Assembly: GCA_020631735.1 (NCBI GenBank)
Contig: CM036201.1
Span: 75,902,353 to 75,966,352, forward strand
DNA: 64,000 nucleotides
Source of the DNA: Saccharum officinarum
Taxonomy: Eukaryota; Streptophyta; Magnoliopsida; Poales; Poaceae
Reading direction: 5' to 3'
A program made the position numbers and the translations under genes. Positions 35,695 through 44,860 of the stretch are shown here, one piece after another (position 1 is the first letter of the stretch; each line of letters starts with the position of its first letter). Under the pieces are notes generated by a model. That model worked only from the letters and a program-made list of their open reading frames with translations, did not search any database and was not told where the DNA came from.

Positions 35695-36566
35695 GCTCTT
35701 TATTTAGCAGCAGCTGAAACTGGCTCCGCTCCCTCCAACGTCAAATCGGTATGGTGTCTCGCGAATGTTCGCTGCACAAGCACAACAGAACCATGTACGT
35801 GCGTGCGTCAGCAAGCTAAGGAAGGATCGCTGAACAAACCGCGAACCCGCGAGTACTAACTCGGCTCTCCGGAACACTACACTCTCACTAACCGCTCTAT
35901 TCACTTCAACTTATGAGCCTGATTTATCATTTTATTAATCGTGCTACAGTGTTTTTTTTCTCGCAACACCGTATTCGAAGACCATCAGCCGAACAGCTCA
36001 GCGTGAACCAAACCCAAAAATCTAAACGACACCAAATCCTCACCGTCCGAAGGCCGTACGTACCCAGGTCCACGTACACATCACGGCGTACGTATACCAC
36101 AAGGCCAGAAATACATGCGCACTCGCTTGCATCACAGCGGTCTCGGCCCCGTGCCCTTGTTTTCCTTACTTTCCAAGCCGACTCCACCCGTGCACCGTGC
36201 CAGTGCCACCGACCGGCCGTCCGTCAGAGGCCCAGGCAGGGGCAGCAGCGCCATTCCGCGCCACGCCCACGCGAAAGCCAGCGGAGCGGGGGCACACCAC
36301 GCGTCGCTGTCGCGCGTCGGCCCGGGGAACGCGTACGCCGCCCGTCTTCCTCCCTCTCGCCGTTCCCCGCGATAAAAAGGCCTCCCCTTCCCCCTCCTCC
36401 CCACCCATTTCCCACCCTCACCTCACCAGAGGCCAGGCCGAGCCGGCCGGTAGCTCTGCCTCTCCCTCCCCTCCTCGTCTCCGCACAGAGGCTCCTTGCT
36501 GCCGCCTGCCGGGCTTTACTTTGAACCACGCCGAGCCGCCGCGTCACAGCTCCTGCTACTCCTCTC
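35695..36566 (+). promoter_or_regulatory. promoter and 5' leader region of the SAP gene
   Basis: No separate gene is supported here. A weak TATA-like GATAAAAAGG lies at 36371-36380, followed by a C/T-rich leader (CCTCCCCTTCCCCCTCC), consistent with a GC-rich grass core promoter and 5' UTR. A long open frame through the region in another phase is a GC-content artefact. Confidence 0.4.
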
Positions 36567-37058
36567 ATGGCGCAGCGCGACAAGAAGGTGGAGGAGCCCA
36601 CGGAGCTGCGGGCGCCGGAGCTGACGCTCTGCGCCAACAGCTGCGGCTTCCCGGGCAACCCAGCCACCAACAACCTCTGCCAGGCCTGCTTCCAGGCCTC
36701 CTCCGCCTCCGTCTCGCCGCCGTCGCCCTCGCCGCCGGTGTTCCAGTTCGACGACCAGCAGCAGGCGAGGCCGTCTGCGCCGGCGGTGTTCGCCGACCGT
36801 CCCGCGGAGCAGACGCCGCCGCCGTCCAGGCCGGCCCGGGCGTCAACGTCAACGTCGTCCTCGTCCGTGAACCGGTGCCAGAGCTGCCGGAAGCGCGTCG
36901 GGCTCACGGGGTTCCGGTGCCGCTGCGGGGAGCTCTTCTGCGGCGCGCACCGCTACTCGGACCGCCACGACTGCTGCTTCGACTACAAGGCCGTCGGCCG
37001 GGACGCCATCGCCAGGGAGAACCCCGTCGTGCGCGCCGCCAAGATCGTCAGGTTCTGA
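36567..37058 (+). CDS. stress-associated protein with A20 and AN1 zinc fingers
   Basis: An intact 163-residue protein without introns in the coding region, the usual gene structure and size for plant SAPs. Residues about 22-44 form the A20 finger (C at LCANSC, then CQAC; pattern CX3CX11CX2C). A Ser/Pro-rich linker follows. Residues about 104-140 form the AN1 finger ([18 protein letters not shown], then [16 protein letters not shown] with the expected Cys/His ligands), and the protein ends [10 protein letters not shown] as in many SAPs. These proteins are cytoplasmic/nuclear, bind ubiquitin through A20 and influence abiotic-stress responses; that is family knowledge. Start codon context CTCATGGCG is acceptable. 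I cannot assign which paralogue this is. Confidence 0.95.
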   Translation: MAQRDKKVEEPTELRAPELTLCANSCGFPGNPATNNLCQACFQASSASVSPPSPSPPVFQFDDQQQARPSAPAVFADRPAEQTPPPSRPARASTSTSSSSVNRCQSCRKRVGLTGFRCRCGELFCGAHRYSDRHDCCFDYKAVGRDAIARENPVVRAAKIVRF

Positions 37059-37485
37059 TCTGGTCCCGTCCCGGAGCGACGACAACCAGCGGCGGCGTCT
37101 CGATCGGAGCCGGACGGACGGACGGGCGGAGGACACACGTACGGTGATCGGCGGAGATTCGGTGGATCGGTCCATCTCCCTCTAGAATTCCTTGCTCTCT
37201 TCTTTTTTTTTCTCTCTTTTCTTCCTTTGTTTTTCTTCTTCTTCTATTATTATTACTATTACAAGCAAAAAAGATTAGAAGGTGATCGGTCGATCCATGG
37301 ATGGTGTTGGTTACTGTTGATTGTCACGCTGTTCGTTCTTGAGAATTATTCGATCCATGAGACCATGACCATGAGGAGGAAGAAAAGCGTTGGAAAAAAA
37401 AAGAAAAAAAGGGGGGGGGGAGAGAGGTCATGGGAGGCAGAGAAAGAAGGTGGGACGAAAAGAACAGTGCGATGATAATGTAAAT
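37059..37485. other. 3' flank of the SAP gene
   Basis: It holds the SAP 3' UTR, a pyrimidine-rich stretch (37195-37260) with TTC and ATT microsatellite runs, and a poly-G tract near 37410. No gene is seen. Confidence 0.5.
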
Positions 37486-38196
37486 GGAAAAATGTTACTT
37501 TACCCTTAACTATTGGGGTGGTTTATAGTCTATCTCTCAACTATGAAACGGTCTAATTTACTTTCTGAACTTTGCAAAATCGGTCAAATCACCCCTTGAG
37601 CGGTTTTGGACGGTGGTTTTGCTACCGTAACAACGGTTTTGCTACAGTAACAGTGCTTTTGTCTTTTCTTTTTTTAATTTCATCTGAATCTTTGAAAAAT
37701 CATAGTAAATCATAAAAAAATCACAAAATGAAAAATTCAATTTTGTTGGACACCACATGAGTAGATCTACACAATAAACATATAATATAGTATGCTTTAG
37801 TACAAAGTTTTTGCTGTAAATTTTGATCTATTTTTTATGTAATTAATTTAAATAATTCATACAACAAAAACTTTGTACTAAAGCATACTATTTTTATATA
37901 TTCACTGTGTAGATATACTCATGTGAAGTCCAACAAAATTGAATTTTACATTTTATGATTTTTTTGTGATTTACTATGATTTTTCAAAGATTCAGACGAA
38001 ATAAATAAAAAAGAAAAGGACAAAACCACTGTTATTGTAGCAAAACCGTGGTTACTGTAGCAAACCACCGTCCAAAACCGCTCGAGTGGGTGATTTGGCT
38101 GGTTTTGTAAAGTTCAGAGTCTAAATTAGACCGTTTCATAATTGAGATGGTAAATTAAACCACCCCTAATAGTTGGGGGTCAAGTAGATTTTTTCC
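37486..38196. mobile_element. Mutator-type foldback MITE with perfect target duplication
   Basis: A 711-bp element folds back almost completely. The left arm (GGAAAAATGTTACTTTACCC, TTAACTATTGGGGTGG, ATGAAACGGTCTAATTTA) is mirrored by the right arm ending CAAGTAGATTTTTTCC, with a centre near 37850. It is flanked by the 10-bp direct repeat TAATGTAAAT at 37476-37485 and 38197-38206, the length expected of Mutator-like transposition (9-11 bp). It has no coding capacity. It lies about 430 bp after the SAP stop codon, and transcripts through it would form a long hairpin. Confidence 0.9.
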
Positions 38197-38300
38197 TAAT
38201 GTAAATTGTAGCGGTGGTGGTTGGCCAGTTGGACGGAAGAGATAGGGTTCGGTTTGGTGTGGTGTGCGGCTGCAATCACAAATCTCTATGCTATACATAG

Positions 38301-38543
38301 GGGTTGTTTAGTTGGTAAAAAAGTTTAGGTTCGGCTACTGTAGCACTTTTCGTTTTATTTGGCAATTTATGTCTAATCATGGACTAATTAGGCTTAAAAG
38401 ATTTTGTCTCGTGATTTACAACTAAACTGTGTAATTAGTTTTTTCTTTCGTCTACATTTAGTACTCCATGCATGTGCCGCAAGATTCGATGTGACAGGTA
38501 CTGTGCAAACTTTTTTGGGTTGCATGGGCAACTAAATAGGCCC
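38301..38543 (+). repeat. MITE, ACTAATTAGGCT family
   Basis: The ends are GGGTTGTTTAGTTGG and CAACTAAATAGGCCC, with the conserved interior. It is a close relative of the copies at 35449 and 39044. Confidence 0.8.
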
Positions 38544-39043
38544 ATACATTTTTATACCTTTGTATAAAATTATTTATTTAAATTATATTATATATGGTTG
38601 CCAAGTTGCCATATCGCCCTGCTCGAGCTACTAGTGGTATAGTACTATATTCCATTCCATTGGTGGTGGTGGTTTGTCATGACAGCTAAACCAACCATTC
38701 ATGTGTTTGTGTTGTACCATTATGATTGGATGGATGGGTTAGCTCACCAGCTGCTTGGTGATTGGTACGTGCACCTGGACAGATAGTACACGGCCATCTA
38801 ATCCATTCTCTTCTCCTCTGTTTCCGAGGCTTTTCTTCGTCTCAGCTTGTGTAATCTAACAGCTAATAATACAGGCCACTCGTCAGTTAGTTAATACATG
38901 GCCCACGTATCTTTCTCACGTAGTTGAGCTGTTATTATACTTGCTCTAGAGGAGAAAAGGCTGTCCTACTCGAGCTGGAAAAAGGTGCACCAGATCAATA
39001 ATCTCGATGGGAAGTCTGATGAGCCGAGAACAGCAATCCTAAG
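38544..39043. other. intergenic DNA
   Basis: AT-rich at first, then ordinary intergenic sequence. No gene or defined repeat is seen. Confidence 0.4.
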
Positions 39044-39297
39044 AGCCTGTTTAGTTCCTCCCCAACCCAAAAAGCAAACCCAAAAAGTGCTACAGTACCT
39101 GTCACATCAAATCTTGCGGCACATGCATGGAGTACTAAATGTAGACGAAAGAAAAAACTAATTACACAGTTTAGTTGTAAATCACGAGACAAATCTTTTG
39201 AGCCTAATTAGTCCATGATTGGACACAAATTGCCAAATAAAAACAAAAAGTGCTACAGTAGCCGAACCCAAACTTTTTCACCAACTAAACAACCCCT
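39044..39297 (-). repeat. MITE, ACTAATTAGGCT family
   Basis: Reverse-oriented copy: AGCCTGTTTAGTTCC at one end, CACCAACTAAACAACCCC at the other, with the interior GAGCCTAATTAGTCCATGAT. Confidence 0.8.
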
Positions 39298-40108
39298 AAG
39301 TAGCAGTAATAGGCGTAGGTGCAGCGTGCGCCCGACGGCGACACCCGTTTGCCGGCGGTTGCAATTGCGGAGTGAGTGCCGGGTTAGGTCGGCGCCGGAC
39401 ATGACGTCTCCGTCGCAGAAAATCTGCGTGCGCCCGCTCGCCTTTGTCTCCTCCCGGCCGGTGGTGGAGAGGATCTCTTCCGTTCCGGTCCGGCATATCC
39501 GCCGCCGCCGCGTCCACTTGCCGCGATGCGTACGCATCATCGCGCACGGCTAGGCAGGCAGTGGCACAGGTCGGCGGCCGCGCGCGGTTCTTTATTCTCT
39601 ATTTTATCTTTAGCGTCTCGTAGTGGTGGAGCCGCTAGCTAGGCAGCCGCAATCAAATGCATGCCAGCGCCCGCCGTCGTGGACGCCACGCGGCCCAGGC
39701 TGGATCGGAGCGGAGCGCGACGCCACGCGAGGGATCTTTCGCTCGCCTTTCTCTTGTTCCGGGAGACGGAGACGGCCCCGTGACGCTCGCGCCGCGTCCG
39801 GACCGGCCGTGGTCGCGTCTGGCTGCTGGCCGGCCGATCCGGCGGCGAGCGAGCCGTGTCCGGGTTCACTGACCCTCTGCATCCATTTTCCGACGGTGAC
39901 GAGAGGGGCCTGCGGGAAAAATCGTCGCGACGGGTTTCAGGCCTCTGGAGTATACTGTGTGTACGTGAATGTGAATCTGCTGGAGCTGGAGCCTTCCTCG
40001 TTTCTGTAGGCAGGGCAGGTCTTAGACGGCTCTTGTGTGTGCGCGGCTGTAATGTATACATTGTGCTAGGTACTACTACCTCTATCTTAAAGTAACTGGA
40101 GTTTAATA
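39298..40108. other. intergenic GC-rich block
   Basis: About 39300-40060 is GC-rich with several overlapping open frames on both strands, all low complexity and without recognisable domains. I regard them as composition artefacts or an unrecognised relic. Confidence 0.45.
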
Positions 40109-40291
40109 CTCCAGCTATTCCAAATTATAAGATTATTTGACTTTATATGTATTTTTGTTATACACTTAGATATACACCATGTCTAAATAGAATATGTGAC
40201 CCTGTTTTTCAGCACTGTTTCAACAGTACTTTTCAGCGAAATGAATATATCTAGAAAAGTTAAAATGTCTTATGATTTAGAACGGATGGAG
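40109..40291. repeat. Stowaway-like MITE
   Basis: The ends CTCCAGCTATTCCAAATTAT and TTTAGAACGGATGGAG are imperfect inverted repeats flanked by TA (40107-40108 and 40292-40293). An unrelated insertion-like stretch seems to interrupt the right half near 40205-40245. Confidence 0.6.
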
Positions 40292-40293
40292 TA

Positions 40294-40958
40294 TTTAGCT
40301 AAGTATATACAAAAGTACTAATCCTCATGACATTAAATGAGTATTATTAAACTTTTTATGAAACTTTTTTTTTAATATTATACCTATTTAATGATATCAT
40401 ATATATAATATTTCTTGTACTCTCTTTGCCCTGAACAAATTTTGACCATTAGTTACTCTTACAGTATGTTGTCATTTTTCAAAAGATGAAAATTTATCTC
40501 AGAGACACTTTGAAAATAAGTCCATCGATGCAAATTAAAGCTTTATTTCAAACTCGTATATAATTTGACTAATTGTTGGTCGAACTTTATAAAATTTGAC
40601 TTCTTTTACTCTCATGTAAACCTTTTTTTTTCATTCTGAGACGGTGGCACTACGTTCCACTACTACTCCAGTACGCGTTTTCACTGAACATCGTATTCAA
40701 CGGTTAGCCAAATTTACACGTTCCTTAATCCTTATGTCATATTTTTCCTTATCATAAAAATTTGACTCCTCCTTATGTAAAATAACTTTGGTTAATATTA
40801 ATTTGGTTCTACTTACTTAGGCCAAACCTAAACAAGAGTTAGTTTAGAACGGAGGGAGCAGTCTGGTGTCGCCACTGCCAGCGTGTCACCAGTGTTTTAC
40901 AGCGATCAGCGAGGGAGGATCACGTGAGACTGGTTTATATTATTATTATTCATCTCCA
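40294..40958. other. intergenic DNA with possible decayed MITE
   Basis: AT-rich. CTCTCTTTGCCCTGAACAAA near 40430 and GAACGGAGGGAGCAG near 40848 could be the ends of a decayed Stowaway-like element. No gene is seen. Confidence 0.4.
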
Positions 40959-41203
40959 GGCCTTGATTAGATTCTAAAATTTTTCAACTCTGACTAGTGT
41001 AGCACTTTCGTTTGTATTTGACAAATATTGTTCAATCATGGGTTAACTAGGCTCAAAAGATACGTCTCGAGATTTACAACTAATATGTGTAATTAGTTAT
41101 TTATTTTACCAACATTTAATGCTCTATTTATGCGTCAAAAAATTAATATGATGGAAAGAGAGTGAAAAACCTTAGAATTTGGAAGGGAAGTAAAAAAGGC
41201 CCC
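40959..41203 (+). repeat. MITE, ACTAATTAGGCT family
   Basis: Starts AGGCCTTGATTAGATTC and ends AAAAAAGGCC. The interior has TTCAATCATGGGTTAACTAG, GCTCAAAAGATACGTCTCG and ACATTTAATGCTC. Confidence 0.7.
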
Positions 41204-41349
41204 AGTTTGAGAAACCAGGAACAAGCAGGTCTGGTCCTGGCACACTGATTTAGCGGAGGCTCTGCCTCTGCAATCAGTCTGCGAGGCGATAATGACACAG
41301 GATGGGATGGGAGAGAGGGGGGCCTAATGGTATGGTACGGATAACTATT

Positions 41350-41476
41350 TGCCCCGTTCGGCTGGAATTATAAGCCGGCTGAAAAACACTGTTGGCTGAT
41401 TTTTTGTGAAAGAAAAATATTATTTCGGTTGAAAAAACAAGTCGAATAAGACGGATTATAAGCCAGATAAACAGGG
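41350..41476. repeat. small MITE, GTTCGGCTGG type
   Basis: CCCCGTTCGGCTGGAATTAT with TTATAAGCCAGATAAACAGG at the other end forms imperfect inverted ends around an AT-rich centre. Related fragments appear near 34260 and 45170. Confidence 0.5.
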
Positions 41477-41797
41477 CCATTCGTTGGCACAGCCGCACAG
41501 GCACAAGCTTTCTACTAGCAAAAAAAAATTGTGTGTGGACCGTCCACACCCGGCACCGTACGGACGTCCACTCAAAATACGACACGTGGACATATCGAGT
41601 TCACCTCCGTGCGCCGGCTCGCGAGTCGCGAGTCTGCCTCCCAGATCCCAGCGCGCCCCCGACCATAACCGGCTAACTTGCTTCGGCTCGCAAGCCACAG
41701 ACTCGCAAGTACCACCCACGTCGACGGCTTCGTTAGTGGACGGGGACAGCGAATCAGCCCGGTTGCAGCTTCGTTAGTGGCGACGCTGCAGCTGCTA

Positions 41798-42443
41798 ATA
41801 TTAAAGCTGGACCAAAAGCTCGCAACTTGATAGTTCGCTCGATTCGGATCGATAGTGGCTCGGCTCGGCTCGGCTCGTTTAATTTCTCAAACGAGCTGAG
41901 CAAGCATCCTAGCTCGTGTCTTAACGAGCCAGCTCGCGAGCCAGCTCGCGAGCCTAACGAGACAAAGTTGTTGGCCTTAAACTTTTATTAGTGTTATATA
42001 ACTTTATGTCTTACACTTTATAATTTGTTGATGATTGGACTTTGACTCTATAAATTTTAGATTAATTTAACTCTTTTTATTTTAAATGAATGTATGGATA
42101 ATGGATGCATCATATATGGTATGGAGTATGAACCATAGACAATGTATGGTGTATAGTATTATAATATAATAGTACATATTATTTTTGTATGATTTATTAA
42201 GACTTATGAATGGACTAGTTTTATATTATTACCATTATCAAACTTTAGATAATACACATATTACATTTTTTATGTTTTAATATGGCTGGCTCGCGAGCCA
42301 AACGAGCCAGCTCGAGCTCGTAAACGAGCCGAGCCGGCCTTCTGGCTCGTTAAGATAACGAGCCGAGCCGAGCTGGCTCGTTATCTTAACGAGCCAGAAC
42401 GAGCCGAGCCAAATGAGCCGAGCTGGCTCGTTAGTCCAGCTTT
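41798..42443. mobile_element. nested foldback element rich in GGCTCG/CGAGCC
   Basis: AAAGCTGGAC near the left end and GTCCAGCTTT at the right end are inverted. The flanks AGCTGCTA at 41790-41797 and 42444-42451 form an 8-bp direct repeat, typical of hAT insertion. Both arms hold many GGCTCG and AACGAGCC units, while the centre (41950-42285) is AT-rich and unique. No coding potential is seen. Confidence 0.65.
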
Positions 42444-43512
42444 AGCTGCTATGTCGGCTTCACCCTATTCAGGCTTTGTAGGAGGTAGACATGTTGTAAT
42501 ATGCAGAGATGATTTTTATGTGAAATAAATATGGCATTTTGAGCCCCCTTTGAACTTTATATTGTGATGGATGTGTTACAAAAATTATAGTCAATACAGT
42601 GTTGAAGTTTCTGTGGTACTGTGTCTAGGTGATTTACATTTCTATAAGCACAAATTGAGACATCTAATGCTGAAAATCAAATTATCTTCTGGATGTACTC
42701 ACAAGAGAAAGGTTAACAACAGAGGTCACCATAACGATATCCAGCTCAACATAATAAGAGCACTGCAAAGTGGGGTACTAATCAATAGAACATAGTTACA
42801 TATTTTCATTGAAATATATTCTAGCTGACGAGGACATTGCGGCATCTTGCTGAACTCCGAGTAAAAGATCTGTATAGCCTCCTTGTATGTAAGGTGCAGA
42901 TATGACAGAAGATTGGTCAAGCATTGGATTTGCAATGTCTTGCATTGTGAGAGAAGCATATCCATCAGCACTAGTACCACCACTGCCACCAGCATCAAGG
43001 TCCTATGTCATAGACATGAAGTTGTTCATAACAATTTCCTATAAGTAAATAAAAATAGGAAAAAAAATTGAAGACTTACGATTGGTTGGTTCAGATCAGC
43101 ACTTTCATCTCAATTTTCTGTAACATTATTTGTATCTCCTATAAGAAGAGATTAAATTTCAGGAAATTGTAAGGCATTGCAAGACATTGTAGGACAAATG
43201 CTAGGAATACACCTGTGCTGCCTTCATCTCGGCTTCTTTTATCTGACCAATTAGCACTCTCTTCTGTAATACGTCGTTAGGATCTCAGCTTGTGCAACTT
43301 ATTTGGACTAGCAAGATAATGATTGTGATTGAGTACAATCTTCTGCACTTTCCAAATTCCCTCTTTGCTAACACTGAACTGAATACGAGCATCACAACCC
43401 GTCCTTGTAATATCTTTTTTCTAATGACTTGTTTTTTATGTCCTTTGTTACTGCAAACTAACATCCCTTACCTCAATTTCTTGTTGTCTCCAAAACAGAC
43501 ATAGTCACAGGT

Positions 43513-43749
43513 AATATGGATGGCGATTCAATTACAACGGATGGCAAGGCAATTGGATTGACGTTCTCCTGCAGAAAGCACGTGTTCACACGTTCTATCG
43601 AATAGACCATTAAAAAAACACTAGCACAAACGCATAAACCGATCTATACTTACCTGCACTGCATCATAAGTGGTGTATGAGGAATTTGCTCTAGCCGCCT
43701 GGGCGTCATCGTCCGGAGCAGCACCACTGAAGGCAGGGTTAACCTCCAT
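43513..43749 (-). pseudogene. gene relic inside the MULE-like element
   Basis: On the minus strand, ATG at 43749 opens a 96-nt exon (begins MEVNPAFSGA, ends TTYDAVQ) closed by a perfect GTAAGT donor at 43653. A CTGCAG acceptor at 43569-43574 starts a second exon (ENVNPIALPSVV) in frame. Further down, about 43010-42830, lies a possible last part (SLTMQDIANPMLDQS, YIQGGYTDLLLG). It could be the N- and C-terminal ends of a transposase-type (FAR1/MURA-like) or captured host protein with the middle deleted; I cannot identify it. Confidence 0.4.
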
Positions 43750-44088
43750 GGCGCCTGCTAGTGCAGTTGATGGCCAGCGCATGGTTGCCTGCGGCGGCGG
43801 TGGCGGCGGCCGTGATCGCTCCCGACCTCTCCTGCCACAAGAAAACTGATTGCGCGCTTTTCCCGACGTGGGAGCACTTTTCTTGTTATCCTGAACAAGC
43901 CTGTGACTGCGAGCCGAATAAAATTAGCCCGCTTCCGTCGGAGCTAGCGCGGGGAGGTAGAGTCGCGAGCCAGAGCGCGCTGGGACGCAGACTCGCGAGC
44001 CAGCGCAAGGAGGCGGACTCGACTTGTCCACGCGTCGTATTTTGAGTGGACGTTCGTACGGCGCCGGGTGTGGACGGTCCACACGCAA

Positions 44089-44285
44089 TGTTTAGTTCGC
44101 GAAAATTTTTGGTTTCGGCTACCGTAACACTTTCGTTTGTATTTATTAATTAGTATCTAATCATAAATTAATTAGGCTCAAAAGATTAGTCTCGTGATTT
44201 TCTATCAAACTATGTAATTAGTTTTTTTTGTCTATGTTTAATGCTCATGCACATGTCAAACATTCGATATGACGGGGAATATCTT
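44089..44285 (+). repeat. MITE, ACTAATTAGGCT family, partial
   Basis: TGTTTAGTTCGCGAAAATTT directly abuts the MULE-like element. The interior TTAATTAGGCTCAAAAGATT and TGTAATTAGTTTTTT is conserved. The right terminus is not preserved. Confidence 0.65.
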
Positions 44286-44598
44286 TTGCTCGCATGTCAA
44301 GGACGATGATGGGTGCAGAAAACAAATACCTGAGTCCACCTTGATCAGTGCAATGATTGGGACCGATCGAGGGATGCTCAGGCTCAGGCCTCAGGGGACG
44401 CACGCACCGGCACCGCTACGAAACCATGCTCCCGGCTCTCGCTAGCTCGGCCTTTGGGACAGCCCGAAAGGGCAGGCAGGCAGGTTCCGCGAACCTTTGC
44501 TGTTGCTTCACATCTCTCCCTCCAATTGCTTTCATTCGCCATCCCACCGCCCTTTCTCCCTTCTCTGATTTGAGGCTACTAGTACGTTCCATGCTATG

Positions 44599-44860
44599 CG
44601 TTTTTTTTTGAAACATGCCAGGAGCACCGGCTATCATATAAGACTCGTATATGGACACCCACGTTTAACCGTGCACTCAAGCGTAGTTGAGACTGTCTGA
44701 GACATCTCAGGACGCGCACGTTCCTACGCTACTAAACACACCCACACACACGCTCGGTCCCCTCTGGGGAAAAATCCCCGGTGCGACACCCGGCTGATGC
44801 AAGAATCGAATCCGGGCGGGAGTCGCTGCCATCGCGCTGGAGGCGCGTTTGCATGCTATG
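44599..44860 (-). repeat. SINE-like retroposon
   Basis: On the minus strand the sequence begins near GCGCGATGGCAGCGACTCCC, resembling a pol III A box, followed 15-20 bp later by GGATTCGATTC, a B-box-like motif of tRNA-derived SINEs. It ends with a poly-T/A tail at 44599-44610. The length of about 260 bp is plausible for a plant SINE. The family was not identified. Confidence 0.5.

Larger units (their letters stand above)
41531..44086. mobile_element. MULE-like element with long terminal inverted repeats
   Basis: The first 110 bp or more (GTGTGTGGACCGTCCACACC, CGTCCACTCAAAATACGAC, GGCTCGCGAGTC) are repeated inverted at the right end (GGGTGTGGACGGTCCACACG at the very end). Long inverted ends and internal gene-like exons suggest a Mutator-like element or Pack-MULE. 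No matching 9-bp duplication could be found. Inside are a nested insertion (41798-42443) and, on the minus strand, remnants of a multi-exon coding sequence (43750 down to about 42800). Confidence 0.65.

Noticed and set aside
36197..37147. 316-codon open frame overlapping the SAP gene
   Set aside because: It is a shadow frame over GC-rich DNA; the A20/AN1 protein in the other frame is clearly the gene.
39610..40061. Open frames in GC-rich intergenic DNA
   Set aside because: Same reasons: both strands are open at once and no family is recognisable.
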